A stretch of DNA of 64,000 nucleotides from Pseudomonas reinekei (GCF_001945365.1 NZ_MSTQ01000007.1:248001-312000), one strand, 5' to 3'. Counted from the stretch's first letter, positions 16,533 through 25,868 are shown. Notes: a model not told the origin generated them from the sequence alone. Program-made: numbers and translations.

Positions 16533-16778
16533 ATGGGAATCATCGGAACCATCTTTATCGGCTTGATCGTCGGCCTGCTCGCACGGTTCCTGAAACCGGG
16601 CGATGACAGCATGGGCTGGATCATGACCATCCTGCTCGGTATTGGCGGTTCGCTGGCGGCCACTTATGGCGGCCAGGCGTTGGGCATTTACCACGCCGGC
16701 GAAGGTGCCGGTTTCATCGGGGCGCTGGTCGGCGCGGTGGTGTTGCTGGTGATCTACGGCCTGATCAAAAAGAACTGA
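16533..16778 (+). CDS. GlsB/YeaQ/YmgE-family small membrane protein
   Basis: An 81-residue protein with three hydrophobic helices and the family signature GLIVGLLARFLKPGDDSMGWIMTILLGIGGSLAATYGG. This group is named transglycosylase-associated but has no shown enzymatic activity; members are often induced by stress. GAGGGAAATGCC precedes the ATG. It stands alone between purK and a secreted DUF3299 protein. Confidence 0.9.
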   Translation: MGIIGTIFIGLIVGLLARFLKPGDDSMGWIMTILLGIGGSLAATYGGQALGIYHAGEGAGFIGALVGAVVLLVIYGLIKKN

Positions 16779-16860
16779 TTCAAGCGACAAAGTCCTCTCG
16801 GCTGCGCAGTCCGGGAGGGCTAGAATGCTTGGCGTTTTCCTTTCCTTGCCGAGCATTTTC

Positions 16861-17397
16861 ATGCGCCGTTTTTTGCTGACTCTTTTGTTTCTCGGTTCGG
16901 GCCTTGCCCATGCTGGCGAGCTGCCGGAAACCGATTGGCTCGAACTGATGCCCAAGTCCGACCAGAAGGCCCTCGAGGCCATGCCCGAAATCGACCACGA
17001 CTCCCCCGAGGCCAATGGCACTTTTACCGAAAAGGGTGGCATGAAGCAGAGCAAGGGCTTGCCTGCGGTGATGTACTCGACCAAAACCGTGGCCTCGATG
17101 AACGACAAGAACATCCGCCTCGGTGGTTATCCGGTGCCGCTGGAGTCCGATGCCAAGGGCAACAGCACGCTGTTTTTCCTCGTGCCATACCCGGGCGCCT
17201 GCATCCACGTGCCGCCTCCGCCACCTAACCAGTTGGTGCTGGTGCGTTATCCGAAGGGCTTGAAGCTCAATGATATCTACACCCCGCTGTGGGTGACCGG
17301 CACGCTGAAGGTGGAGAAGGTCAGCAATGATCTGGCGGACGCAGCGTATGCGCTGGATGCGGCGAAGGTGCGAGTAGTGAAGGAATCGGATCTGTAA
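16861..17397 (+). CDS. Secreted DUF3299-family protein
   Basis: A 178-residue protein with a signal peptide (MRRFLLTLLFLGSGLAHA). The mature part has the DUF3299 pattern: ETDWLELMPKSDQKALE, then IRLGGYPVPLESDAKGNSTLFFLVPYPGACIHVPPPPPNQLVLVRYPKG. The Cys-Ile-His with Pro-rich turn is characteristic. The start at 16861 is chosen because a likely -10 (TAGAAT, 16822-16827) overlaps the upstream in-frame ATG at 16825, which would place that ATG before the transcript start. The function is unknown; the periplasmic location is inferred from the signal. Confidence 0.8.
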   Translation: MRRFLLTLLFLGSGLAHAGELPETDWLELMPKSDQKALEAMPEIDHDSPEANGTFTEKGGMKQSKGLPAVMYSTKTVASMNDKNIRLGGYPVPLESDAKGNSTLFFLVPYPGACIHVPPPPPNQLVLVRYPKGLKLNDIYTPLWVTGTLKVEKVSNDLADAAYALDAAKVRVVKESDL

Positions 17398-17398
17398 A

Positions 17399-17474
17399 AA
17401 CACTGCAGGAGCCGGCTTGCTGTCGATAGCGATCTTGAGGGCGTCATCGCCAGCAAGCCGGCTCCTGCAGGTTT
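17399..17474. repeat. REP doublet between convergent genes
   Basis: CTGCAGGAGCCGGCTTGCTG and CAGCAAGCCGGCTCCTGCAG are exact inverted arms separated by about 30 bases, a GCCGGC REP subtype. Between two convergent genes it may also terminate transcription both ways. Confidence 0.85.
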
Positions 17475-18372
17475 AAAGCGGTTTGCTGCCGATGCTGACG
17501 CCGAGGGTGTGGCTGGCCCCCGGCGTCAGGTTCACGACATCCCCCATCACATTCGCCGTTTCGATGCACAACATGCGCTGCCAGCCGTCGTCGGCCATGT
17601 CGCTGAATGCGGCAGCACGGTCGACCCAGGGGTTCCAGATCACCGCCGAGCGCGAACCCGTACTTGTCAGTTCGATGCGTCGCTCCCAGGCCGGGTCGAC
17701 GATGCTCAGCAGCGGCGGGGCGTCGAGGTAGATGCGGTCGGTTTCGCCGGTAAAGCGCAGGTCGCCGGACTGCTTCTTGGTTGCCCAGTCTTCCAGGGTT
17801 TCGATGTAGCTCAAGCCATCCACGCCTTCGACGTGCACGTTGCGCACATCGCTGACGGCAAAGTAACTGTGCAGGGCCTGGCTGATGGTGACTGGTTGCT
17901 GGCCCGTGTTATGGCTGGTCAGGCTGATGTGCAGTTGCTCGTCCAGGCGAATGCTCAGCTTCAAGTCCACTTGATGCGGCCAGCCTGGCAATCCGCCTTC
18001 GGGGCAGGGCAGCAAGAATTCGATTTTCAGGCTTTCGCCCTCGGCTTCGATGCCGCCCAATTCCCAGTCCATCGCCCGCACCAGGCCATGAGCCGCTGGT
18101 GCTTGGTTGCTGACGCGCATCGCTTTCACGCTCTGCGGGTTGCGCTCGAAGTTGCCGAACCACGGCCAACACACCGGCACACCGGCGCGGATGCTTTTGC
18201 CGGTCTTGAACACCGCTTCATCGTTGAGCCAGATCAGCGGCGGCTGACCCGCCAGTTGATAACTGAGGATGTGCGCGCCTTGCTGGGCCACCAGTAATTC
18301 GGCCTGACCGTGGCGGATACGCCAGCAGTTCAGTTCATCCAGTTTGACGGCTTCAACGTTGGGCGTGTTCAT
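17473..18372 (-). CDS. D-hexose-6-phosphate mutarotase-like protein (YeaD family)
   Basis: A 299-residue protein of the aldose-1-epimerase superfamily, YeaD branch, which interconverts anomers of hexose 6-phosphates. Conserved blocks are AGVPVCWPWFGNFERNPQSVKAMRVSNQAPAAHGLVRAMDWEL with the His, SQALHSYFAVSDVRNVHVEGVDG with the second His, and VIWNPWVDRAAAFSDMADDGWQRMLCIETANV with the catalytic Glu. The start ATG at 18372 gives the full family length. It is convergent with the DUF3299 gene and on the same strand as the thioesterase upstream. Confidence 0.9.
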   Translation of the reverse strand: MNTPNVEAVKLDELNCWRIRHGQAELLVAQQGAHILSYQLAGQPPLIWLNDEAVFKTGKSIRAGVPVCWPWFGNFERNPQSVKAMRVSNQAPAAHGLVRAMDWELGGIEAEGESLKIEFLLPCPEGGLPGWPHQVDLKLSIRLDEQLHISLTSHNTGQQPVTISQALHSYFAVSDVRNVHVEGVDGLSYIETLEDWATKKQSGDLRFTGETDRIYLDAPPLLSIVDPAWERRIELTSTGSRSAVIWNPWVDRAAAFSDMADDGWQRMLCIETANVMGDVVNLTPGASHTLGVSIGSKPL

Positions 18373-18444
18373 GGGACAGCTCTCGATCAGTAACAGGACT
18401 GCAATGGACCGCGAATCGGTCGTCGGGTTTAACCCTTACCGGTG

Positions 18445-18849
18445 TTAACGAGCGCGCGGCGGAACCGAGCGGGTACGGCCGCTGCCATCGATGGCGACGA
18501 ACACAAATACCGCTTCAGTGACTTTGCGCCATTCGCTGGACAGCGGATCGTCGCTCCAGACCTCGACCATCATCTGGATCGAGCTGCGGCCGATTTCCAG
18601 TGCCTGGGTATAGAAGGAGAGCTGAGCGCCCACCGCCACTGGAACCAGGAATGCCATGCGGTCGATCGCGACCGTGGCCACGCGGCCACCGGCAACCTTG
18701 CTGGCCATCGCGGTGCCGGCCAAATCCATCTGCGCTACCAGCCAGCCGCCGAAAATATCGCCAAAGCCGTTGGTTTCGCGGGGGAGTGCGGTGATTTGCA
18801 AGGCCAGGTCGCCTTGCGGGATCGGATCTTCTTGTTCGAGCTCTATCAT
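18445..18849 (-). CDS. Acyl-CoA thioesterase (YciA-like hotdog fold)
   Basis: A 134-residue hotdog thioesterase that hydrolyses acyl-CoA. The catalytic segment NGFGDIFGGWLVAQMDLAGTAMASKVAGGRVATVAIDRMAFLVPV has the Asn-Asp pair and Gly-Gly typical of the YciA/HotDog_ACOT branch. The start at MIELEQEDPIPQGD is preferred: it gives the normal length and has AGAGG upstream. A longer frame from 18933 adds 28 residues of unlikely sequence. Confidence 0.85.
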   Translation of the reverse strand: MIELEQEDPIPQGDLALQITALPRETNGFGDIFGGWLVAQMDLAGTAMASKVAGGRVATVAIDRMAFLVPVAVGAQLSFYTQALEIGRSSIQMMVEVWSDDPLSSEWRKVTEAVFVFVAIDGSGRTRSVPPRAR

Positions 18850-19211
18850 GCCGGGGGTGCCTCTGACCCGTGACTCTTCGTTGGTGCTGCTGGTGGTAGC
18901 CGTCTTCGGGAAAAACGATTCAGCACCGAACATACTGCGTTCGTCACGTTTTCCATAAGGCGCCTAAAGGGAAACTCTGCGAAATCGCCTATGACCCTGA
19001 CAGGCGTTTTCGCACAGCAACCCTTGCAAGCCGTCGCACAGTTGCGAGTATATCGGTCGGTAGACTCCGAGACGACCGTCCGGTTCTCATTTTGACCGTC
19101 AATTACGCACCTCTATGTGCTTTTTCGAACAATTTGCTATCGTGCCGGTCCTGCCCGAGCCTTGCCAGCGTTGTTGGGGCGGCAGACCTGACTATAAGAG
19201 AAGCCCTTGCC

Positions 19212-20510
19212 ATGACCACAGCGCCCTCAAGTATCGCGCAGCCAACCCAATCCGCACGTCCGCTGACCCGCAATGATTACAAGACGCTATCGTTGTCGGC
19301 CCTTGGCGGGGCACTGGAATTTTACGACTTCATCATTTTCGTGTTCTTCGCGACCGTGGTGGGCAAGCTGTTCTTCCCGGCGGACATGCCCGAATGGCTA
19401 CGCCTGATGCAGACCTTCGGCATCTTTGCCGCCGGCTACCTGGCGCGGCCGCTGGGCGGCATCGTGATGGCGCACTTCGGCGACCTGCTGGGGCGCAAGA
19501 AGATGTTCACCCTGAGCATTTTCATGATGGCCGTGCCGACCCTGATCATGGGCCTGCTGCCGACCTACGCGCAGATCGGCATGTGGGCGCCGATTCTGTT
19601 GCTGCTGATGCGAGTGATTCAAGGCGCGGCGATTGGCGGCGAGGTGCCGGGGGCTTGGGTATTCGTTTCCGAACACGTACCGCAGCGGCACGTCGGCTAT
19701 GCCTGCGGGACCCTCACCAGTGGCCTGACGGCAGGCATCCTGTTGGGCTCTTTGGTCGCTACCGCGATCAACAGCCTCTATACCCCGGTGGAAGTGGCCG
19801 ATTACGCCTGGCGGATTCCGTTCCTGCTGGGCGGCGTGTTCGGCCTGTTCTCGGTGTACCTGCGCCGCTGGTTGCACGAAACCCCGGTGTTTGCCGAGCT
19901 GCAACAACGCAAGGCCCTGGCCGAGGAAGTGCCACTGCGTGCGGTGCTGCGTGACCATCGTGGCGCCATCGCCATTTCGATGTTGCTGACCTGGTTGTTA
20001 TCCGCCGCCATTGTTGTGTTGATCCTGATGACCCCGACCGTTCTGCAGACGGTCTATCACTTCTCGCCAACTTCGTCGCTGCAAGCGAACAGTGTGGCGA
20101 TTGTGTTCCTGAGCTTCGGTTGCATCATTGCTGGCGCACTGGCCGATCGTTTCGGTGCGGGGCGTGTCTTTGTCTTCGGCTGCATGGCGTTGCTGGCCAG
20201 CTCCTGGACCTTCTATCACAGCCTGACGGATCATCCTGACTGGCTCTTCCCGATGTATGCCCTGACCGGTTTTCTGGTTGGCACCATCGGTGCGGTGCCG
20301 TATGTGATGGTCAAGGCGTTCCCGCCGGTGGTGCGCTTCAGCGGATTGTCGTTCTCTTACAACGTGGCGTACGCGATCTTTGGCGGCCTGACGCCGATGA
20401 TCGTCAGCCTGCTGCTCAAGGAAAGCCCGATGGGCCCGGCCTATTACGTGGCAGTGCTGTGTGGCGTCGGGATTCTGGTGGGCGCGTATCTCTGGAAGAA
20501 AGGGCGCTGA
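19212..20510 (+). CDS. MFS transporter, metabolite:H+ symporter (MHS) type
   Basis: A 432-residue 12-helix permease. MHS-type features are GALEFYDFIIFVFFATVVGKLFFP in helix 1, the loop-2 motif GGIVMAHFGDLLGRKKMF and the loop-8 GALADRFGAGRVFVFG. RVIQGAAIGGEVPGAWVFVSEHVP in helix 4 carries the acidic residue pair. Substrates in this group are mostly organic acids or osmolytes. The start at MTTAPSSIAQ has GAGAAG upstream; a longer frame from 19092 adds 40 implausible residues. The same neighbour precedes pstS in P. aeruginosa. Confidence 0.9.
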   Translation: MTTAPSSIAQPTQSARPLTRNDYKTLSLSALGGALEFYDFIIFVFFATVVGKLFFPADMPEWLRLMQTFGIFAAGYLARPLGGIVMAHFGDLLGRKKMFTLSIFMMAVPTLIMGLLPTYAQIGMWAPILLLLMRVIQGAAIGGEVPGAWVFVSEHVPQRHVGYACGTLTSGLTAGILLGSLVATAINSLYTPVEVADYAWRIPFLLGGVFGLFSVYLRRWLHETPVFAELQQRKALAEEVPLRAVLRDHRGAIAISMLLTWLLSAAIVVLILMTPTVLQTVYHFSPTSSLQANSVAIVFLSFGCIIAGALADRFGAGRVFVFGCMALLASSWTFYHSLTDHPDWLFPMYALTGFLVGTIGAVPYVMVKAFPPVVRFSGLSFSYNVAYAIFGGLTPMIVSLLLKESPMGPAYYVAVLCGVGILVGAYLWKKGR

Positions 20511-20542
20511 TCCCGCAGTTCTCTTTGGCTGAACCGGTCCTA

Positions 20543-20577
20543 TCGCTAGCAGGCTAGCCAGCCTGCTAGCGATTTGG
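20543..20577 (+). terminator. Palindrome after the MFS gene
   Basis: ATCGCTAGCAGGCT and AGCCTGCTAGCGAT form a perfect 14-base stem with a 4-base loop about 35 bases after the stop, followed by TTTGGG. It may be a single REP unit acting as a terminator. Confidence 0.6.
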
Positions 20578-20614
20578 GTGCCCCGAATCATCCGGTAAAA
20601 ACGCGAATAGTGGC

Positions 20615-20643
20615 CTTTCATCCAATTGTCATATTTCAGCCAT
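20615..20643 (+). promoter_or_regulatory. Pho box (three half-sites) upstream of pstS
   Basis: CTTTCAT (20615-20621), TTGTCAT (20626-20632) and CAGCCAT (20637-20643) are direct repeats of the CTGTCAT PhoB half-site at exact 11-base intervals, separated by four A+T-rich bases. They end 67 bases before the pstS ATG. Confidence 0.8.
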
Positions 20644-20710
20644 AGAGTGTTCACACGGCCTGCTGATACTTGGCCCCGAATTAACACACCCTATCTGCTA
20701 GGAGTAAGGC

Positions 20711-21712
20711 ATGAAACTGAAGCGTTTGATGGCGGCAATGACTTTTGTCGCTGCTGGCGTTGCGACTGCCAACGCGGTTGCCGCTGTTGACCCTGCTATC
20801 CCGAGCTACACCAAGACCACCGGTGTGTCGGGCAACCTGTCCAGCGTTGGTTCCGATACTCTGGCTAACCTCATGACCCTCTGGGCTGAGAACTACAAAA
20901 AAGAATACCCGAACGTAAACATCCAGATTCAGGCCGCCGGTTCTTCTACCGCACCACCTGCGCTGACAGAAGGCACCGCTAACCTGGGCCCGATGAGCCG
21001 CAAAATGAAGGACAACGAACTCCAGGCCTTCGAAACCAAATATGGCTACAAGCCAACCGCTATTCCGGTTGCCGTGGACGCCTTGGCCGTATTCGTACAC
21101 AAAGACAACCCGATCAAGGGCCTGACCATGGCTCAAGTCGACGCGATTTTCTCCTCGACTCGTCTGTGTGGCGCTAAAGCCGACGTGAAAACCTGGGGCG
21201 ACCTGGGCGTGACCGGTGACCTGGCCAACAAGCCCGTTCAACTGTTTGGTCGTAACTCGGTATCCGGTACCTACGGCTACTTCAAGGAAGAAGCCCTGTG
21301 CAAAGGCGATTACAAGCCAAACGTCAACGAACAGCCAGGTTCGGCTTCGGTTGTGCAGTCGATCAGCAGCTCGCTTAACGGCGTTGGCTACTCGGGCATC
21401 GGCTACAAGACTGCCAGCGTGAAAACCGTTGCCCTGTCCAAGAAAGAAGGCGGCGAGTTCATCGAAGACACCGAAGAAAACGCCCTGAACGGCAAGTACC
21501 CGCTGTCGCGCTTCCTCTACGTCTACGTCAACAAAGCCCCGAACAAGCCTCTGGCTCCGCTGGAAGCCGAGTTCGTGAAACTGATTCTGTCGAAACAGGG
21601 TCAGGAAGTTGTAGTGAAAGACGGTTACATCCCACTGCCGGCCAAGGTTGCTGCAAAAGCACTGGCTGACCTGGGTCTGCAAGAAGGCGGCGCTGAAGTC
21701 GCAAAAAAGTAA
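20711..21712 (+). CDS. pstS: Phosphate ABC transporter, periplasmic binding protein
   Basis: A 333-residue periplasmic phosphate-binding protein. Signal peptide: [25 protein letters not shown]. Phosphate-contact motifs are [45 protein letters not shown] and [18 protein letters not shown]. It delivers phosphate to PstCA with PstB as ATPase. A three-half-site Pho box lies upstream, and a G+C palindrome after the stop separates it from pstC, which would allow much higher expression of pstS than of the membrane genes. TAGGAG precedes the ATG. Confidence 0.95.
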   Translation: MKLKRLMAAMTFVAAGVATANAVAAVDPAIPSYTKTTGVSGNLSSVGSDTLANLMTLWAENYKKEYPNVNIQIQAAGSSTAPPALTEGTANLGPMSRKMKDNELQAFETKYGYKPTAIPVAVDALAVFVHKDNPIKGLTMAQVDAIFSSTRLCGAKADVKTWGDLGVTGDLANKPVQLFGRNSVSGTYGYFKEEALCKGDYKPNVNEQPGSASVVQSISSSLNGVGYSGIGYKTASVKTVALSKKEGGEFIEDTEENALNGKYPLSRFLYVYVNKAPNKPLAPLEAEFVKLILSKQGQEVVVKDGYIPLPAKVAAKALADLGLQEGGAEVAKK

Positions 21713-21717
21713 AACCC

Positions 21718-21741
21718 TGATCCGGGGCTAGCCCCGGATCT
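21718..21741 (+). terminator. Palindrome between pstS and pstC (partial terminator or processing site)
   Basis: GATCCGGGGCTAGCCCCGGATC is nearly perfect with no T run. A second hairpin, TGCAGGAGC..GCTCCTGCA, spans 21741-21775. Both would stabilise the pstS mRNA end or reduce read-through. Confidence 0.6.
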
Positions 21742-21834
21742 GCAGGAGCTGTCGAGGGAATCGAGGCTCCTGCAACCCCAAATTCTCAATCCGCTGCCGG
21801 TTCTACCGGGCGGCGGATTTGTCGCGTCACTGCA

Positions 21835-21852
21835 CTGTCATCTTTCTGTCAT
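21835..21852 (+). promoter_or_regulatory. Pho box upstream of pstC
   Basis: CTGTCAT (21835-21841), CTTT, CTGTCAT (21846-21852): both half-sites match the PhoB consensus perfectly with the standard 4-base spacer, 22 bases before the pstC ATG. A weaker third half-site (GCGTCAC) lies 11 bases upstream. Confidence 0.88.
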
Positions 21853-21874
21853 ACAAGATCGCTAGGGTGTGCGA

Positions 21875-24157
21875 ATGAATGATCTGGCCAATTCCAACAT
21901 GACTACTAATCCCCCCAAGCGGATTGATTTCAATACGCCTGAGTTGCAACGCAAGCGCCGCATTCGCGCGCTCAAGGATCGCTTCACCCGCTGGTACGTC
22001 CTCATCGGCGGCCTGGCAGTGCTGGCAGCCATCACCCTGATCTTCTTCTTCCTCGCCTACGTCGTTGCGCCCCTGTTCCAGGGTGCCAGCCTGACGTCCA
22101 GGGACGCGATCACGCCGGCCTGGATGCAAGACGCCGGCAAGCCGTTGATGATCTCCCTGGAAGAGCAGAACCAGGTGGCCATGCGGGTCTCCGATAAAGG
22201 CCAGGCATTGTTCTTCGATATCGACAGTGGCGCCGAACTCAAGCGCGTCGATTTGCCTGTTCCGGCCGGCACTACCGTAACCTCCATCGGTAAAGATCAG
22301 CCAGGTCACCCGCTGGTGGCGGTAGGCTTGTCCAATGGTCAGGCTCTGGTGTTCCGTCACACGTACAAGGTCACCTATCCGGACGGCAAGAAAACCATCT
22401 CGCCAGCCATCGAGTATCCGTATGGCGAAGCGCCTATCGCGGTGAACGAAGCGGGCGGTGCGCTGGAGCACGTCAGCCTCAACGCGACTGATGCGACCCT
22501 GATGCTGGTGGGTTCCACCGGTTCGCAACTCAATGTTTTGTCGCTGACCAGCGAAGAAAACATGATGACCGGCGAAGTCACCAACGAGCAGACGCGCATC
22601 GATTTGCCGCAAATGACCGAGCCGGTGAAGAACATTTTCGTCGACCCGCGTCAGCAGTGGTTATACGTGATCAACGGTCGTGCCCAGGCTGACGTGTTCA
22701 GCTTGCGCGACAAGAGCCTGAACGGTCGCTACAAACTGCTGGAAAACGGCGACGCTGAAATCACCGCCAGCACACAGCTGGTGGGCGGTATCTCGCTGAT
22801 TCTTGGCGACTCCAAGGGTGGCCTGGCCCAGTGGTTCATGGCCCGCGACCCGGATGGCGAGCAGCGCCTGAAGCAGATCCGCGCCTTCCAGATGGGCACC
22901 ACGCCTATCATTGAAATCACCGCCGAAGAACGCCGCAAGGGCTTCGTCGCCCTCGATGCTTCCGGCAAGCTCGGTGTGTTCCACAGCACCGCGCACCGCA
23001 CCTTGCTGGTTGACCAAGTGGTTGAAGGCGCGGGGCTGTTCGGCATGTCGCCTCGTGCCAACCGGGTGATCGTGGAAGCTGGCGACAAGCTGCAACCGTT
23101 GCTGCTCGACAACCCGCACCCGGAAGTTTCGTGGAGCGCGTTGTGGAGCAAGGTCTGGTACGAGAACTACGACGAGCCTAAATACGTCTGGCAATCGACC
23201 GCCGCCAACACTGACTTCGAACCGAAACTGAGCCTGTCGCCGCTGACCTTCGGTACCTTGAAAGCCGCGTTCTACGCCATGTTGCTGGCCGCACCTCTGG
23301 CCGTTGCTGCTGCGATCTACACCGCGTACTTCATGGCTCCTGGCATGCGCCGCAAGGTCAAGCCGGTGATCGAACTGATGGAAGCGATGCCGACGGTGAT
23401 CCTCGGTTTCTTCGCCGGCCTGTTCCTTGCGCCGTATGTGGAAGGACACCTTCCGGGTATCTTCAGCCTGTTGATGCTGCTGCCGATCGGCATCCTGGTC
23501 GCCGGTTTTACCTTCAGCCGCCTGCCTGAGTCGATCCGCCTGAAAGTCCCGGATGGCTGGGAAAGTGCGCTGCTGATCCCGGTGATCCTGTTTGTGGGCT
23601 GGCTCTCGCTGTACATGAGCCCGTTCATGGAGAACTGGTTCTTCGGCGGTGACATGCGCATGTGGATCTCCCACGACCTGGGCATCACCTACGACCAGCG
23701 CAACGCACTGGTGGTGGGTCTGGCCATGGGCTTCGCGGTCATCCCGAACATCTACTCCATCGCCGAAGACGCCGTGTTCAGCGTGCCGCGTGGCCTGACC
23801 CTCGGTTCACTGGCCCTCGGTGCCACGCCGTGGCAGACCATGACCCGCGTGGTGATCCTCACCGCCAGCCCGGGTATTTTCTCGGCGTTGATGATCGGCA
23901 TGGGCCGCGCGGTCGGTGAAACCATGATCGTGTTGATGGCCACCGGTAACACCCCGGTCATGGAAATGAACCTGTTCGAAGGCCTGCGCACCCTCGCCGC
24001 CAACGTCGCGGTGGAAATGCCCGAGTCGGAAGTCGGCGGCAGCCACTACCGCGTGCTGTTCCTCTCGGCGCTGGTGCTGCTGTTGTTCACCTTCGTCATG
24101 AACACCCTCGCGGAACTGATTCGTCAGCGTCTGCGCAAGAAATACTCGTCGCTTTAA
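21875..24157 (+). CDS. pstC: Phosphate ABC transporter permease PstC, long form
   Basis: A 760-residue permease. After a cytoplasmic start, one helix (WYVLIGGLAVLAAITLIFFFLAYVVAPLF, about residues 40-70) leads into a large region to about residue 455 with repeated beta-strand blocks (propeller-like). The permease domain follows. Its EAA loop is seen as SVPRGLTLGSLALGATPWQTMTRVVILTASPGIFSALMIGMGRAVGETM. E. coli PstC is under half this length, so the extra domain is notable; long PstC forms occur in other Pseudomonas. The ATG at 21875 has only a weak GGGTG site; a GTG six bases upstream is possible. It forms the transmembrane channel with PstA. Confidence 0.92.
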   Translation: MNDLANSNMTTNPPKRIDFNTPELQRKRRIRALKDRFTRWYVLIGGLAVLAAITLIFFFLAYVVAPLFQGASLTSRDAITPAWMQDAGKPLMISLEEQNQVAMRVSDKGQALFFDIDSGAELKRVDLPVPAGTTVTSIGKDQPGHPLVAVGLSNGQALVFRHTYKVTYPDGKKTISPAIEYPYGEAPIAVNEAGGALEHVSLNATDATLMLVGSTGSQLNVLSLTSEENMMTGEVTNEQTRIDLPQMTEPVKNIFVDPRQQWLYVINGRAQADVFSLRDKSLNGRYKLLENGDAEITASTQLVGGISLILGDSKGGLAQWFMARDPDGEQRLKQIRAFQMGTTPIIEITAEERRKGFVALDASGKLGVFHSTAHRTLLVDQVVEGAGLFGMSPRANRVIVEAGDKLQPLLLDNPHPEVSWSALWSKVWYENYDEPKYVWQSTAANTDFEPKLSLSPLTFGTLKAAFYAMLLAAPLAVAAAIYTAYFMAPGMRRKVKPVIELMEAMPTVILGFFAGLFLAPYVEGHLPGIFSLLMLLPIGILVAGFTFSRLPESIRLKVPDGWESALLIPVILFVGWLSLYMSPFMENWFFGGDMRMWISHDLGITYDQRNALVVGLAMGFAVIPNIYSIAEDAVFSVPRGLTLGSLALGATPWQTMTRVVILTASPGIFSALMIGMGRAVGETMIVLMATGNTPVMEMNLFEGLRTLAANVAVEMPESEVGGSHYRVLFLSALVLLLFTFVMNTLAELIRQRLRKKYSSL

Positions 24158-24173
24158 GCAAAGGTAGAAGTCT

Positions 24174-25844
24174 GTGAAACAGAACTCCCTGAAAGGATGG
24201 TTCAAGAGCGGCGCCCCCGGCGTCTGGATCAGCGGTGGCGCGGTGTCCATCGCGGTCATCATGACCATTGGCCTGCTGGCCGTGATTGCCGTGCGCGGCC
24301 TGGGTCACTTCTGGCCGGCGGACCTGGTGCACGCCAGCTACGACGTGCCGGGCCAGGCCAATCACCTGGTGATCGGCGAAATCGTACAGAAGGAAGAAGT
24401 GCCGCGTGCCCGCCTGAAGAGTGCCGGTTTGCCGGTGCCTGACGAAGGCCCGGAATTCATGACCCGCGAGCTGATCAAGGTCGGCAACCGTGATTTGAAC
24501 GGCACCGACTTCACCTGGATCGTCGGCGAGTGGCTGACCAATCAGAAGACTCCGGTCGAGTTGATGGCGCTGGAACGCCGTGAATGGGGTAATTTCTACG
24601 GTTACCTGGTCAACGTCAAACAGGACGGCAAGGTCATCGCTGAAGGCGAAGCGGCCTGGCCTGAGCTGCAAGCACGGATCAACCGTGTGAATCAGCTGGC
24701 CGCGCAACTCAAGACCCTGGAAAAATCCGACATCGGTGCCATCAACGCCGGTCTGGAACGCGTCCGTCTGCACGGTCGCAAACTGGAGCTGGACGGCAAG
24801 CTCGACGCCGCTGCCCAAGCGGACATGGAATCCGAGCGAGCTGAGCTGAACGCCCGTTACCAGGATGTTGAAGCTCGCTTGAATGATCTGCACGCGCAGT
24901 TCAATCGCGACAGCCTCACCGCCCGCGATGCCAACGGCAAGGAAATCGAAATCGGCCTGGGCAAGGTGGTTCATGCCTATCAGCCGAACGCCATGGGCAC
25001 CTTCACGAAAATCGGTTTCTACTTCAGCAAGGTCTGGGAATTCCTGAGCGACGATCCGCGTGAAGCGAACACCGAAGGCGGGATTTTCCCGGCGATCTTC
25101 GGCACCGTGATGATGACCCTGATCATGGCGATGATCGTGACCCCGTTCGGTGTGCTGGCGGCAGTGTACCTGCGTGAATACGCCAAGCAGAACACCCTGA
25201 CCCGGGTGATCCGCATCGCGGTGAACAACCTGGCAGGTGTGCCGGCCATTGTTTACGGCGTGTTTGGTCTGGGCTTCTTCGTCTATGTGCTGGGTGGTTC
25301 GGTCGACCGGTTGTTCTTCCCTGAAGCCTTGCCAGCACCGACCTTTGGTACGCCGGGCCTGCTCTGGGCTTCGTTGACCCTGGCACTGCTGGCGGTGCCA
25401 GTGGTGATCGTGGCCACCGAAGAAGGCCTGGCGCGGATTCCTCGTACCGTGCGTGAAGGCTCGTTGGCCCTCGGCGCGACCAAGGCTGAAACCTTGTGGA
25501 AGATCGTGCTGCCGATGGCCAGCCCGGCCATGATGACCGGCATGATCCTCGCCGTGGCCCGCGCCGCCGGTGAAGTGGCGCCGTTGATGCTGGTGGGTGT
25601 CGTGAAACTGGCGCCGTCGCTGCCGGTGGACGGCAACTACCCGTACCTGCACCTGGACCAGAAGATCATGCACCTGGGCTTCCACATCTATGACGTCGGC
25701 TTCCAGAGCCCGAACGTCGAGGCCGCGCGGCCACTGGTCTACGCCACGGCATTGCTGCTGGTGCTGGTGATCGCGACGTTGAACCTGTCGGCGGTGTACA
25801 TCCGTAACCACCTGCGCGAGAAGTACAAGGCGTTGGACAGCTGA
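24174..25844 (+). CDS. pstA: Phosphate ABC transporter permease PstA, long form
   Basis: A 556-residue permease starting with GTG at 24174 (AAAGGTAG upstream), 16 bases after pstC. One helix near residues 22-42 is followed by an extra domain. That domain includes a probable coiled coil at about residues 172-245 (LAAQLKTLEKSDIGAINAGLERVRLHGRKLELDGKL..AELNARYQDVEARLNDLHAQF). The permease core starts near residue 300 and holds the EAA loop RTVREGSLALGATKAETLWKIVLPMASPAMMTGMILAVARAAGEVAPLMLVG. As in PstC the insertion roughly doubles the protein relative to E. coli. Confidence 0.93.
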   Translation: MKQNSLKGWFKSGAPGVWISGGAVSIAVIMTIGLLAVIAVRGLGHFWPADLVHASYDVPGQANHLVIGEIVQKEEVPRARLKSAGLPVPDEGPEFMTRELIKVGNRDLNGTDFTWIVGEWLTNQKTPVELMALERREWGNFYGYLVNVKQDGKVIAEGEAAWPELQARINRVNQLAAQLKTLEKSDIGAINAGLERVRLHGRKLELDGKLDAAAQADMESERAELNARYQDVEARLNDLHAQFNRDSLTARDANGKEIEIGLGKVVHAYQPNAMGTFTKIGFYFSKVWEFLSDDPREANTEGGIFPAIFGTVMMTLIMAMIVTPFGVLAAVYLREYAKQNTLTRVIRIAVNNLAGVPAIVYGVFGLGFFVYVLGGSVDRLFFPEALPAPTFGTPGLLWASLTLALLAVPVVIVATEEGLARIPRTVREGSLALGATKAETLWKIVLPMASPAMMTGMILAVARAAGEVAPLMLVGVVKLAPSLPVDGNYPYLHLDQKIMHLGFHIYDVGFQSPNVEAARPLVYATALLLVLVIATLNLSAVYIRNHLREKYKALDS

Positions 25845-25868
25845 TTTGATGAAGCACTGATTTCCAGG

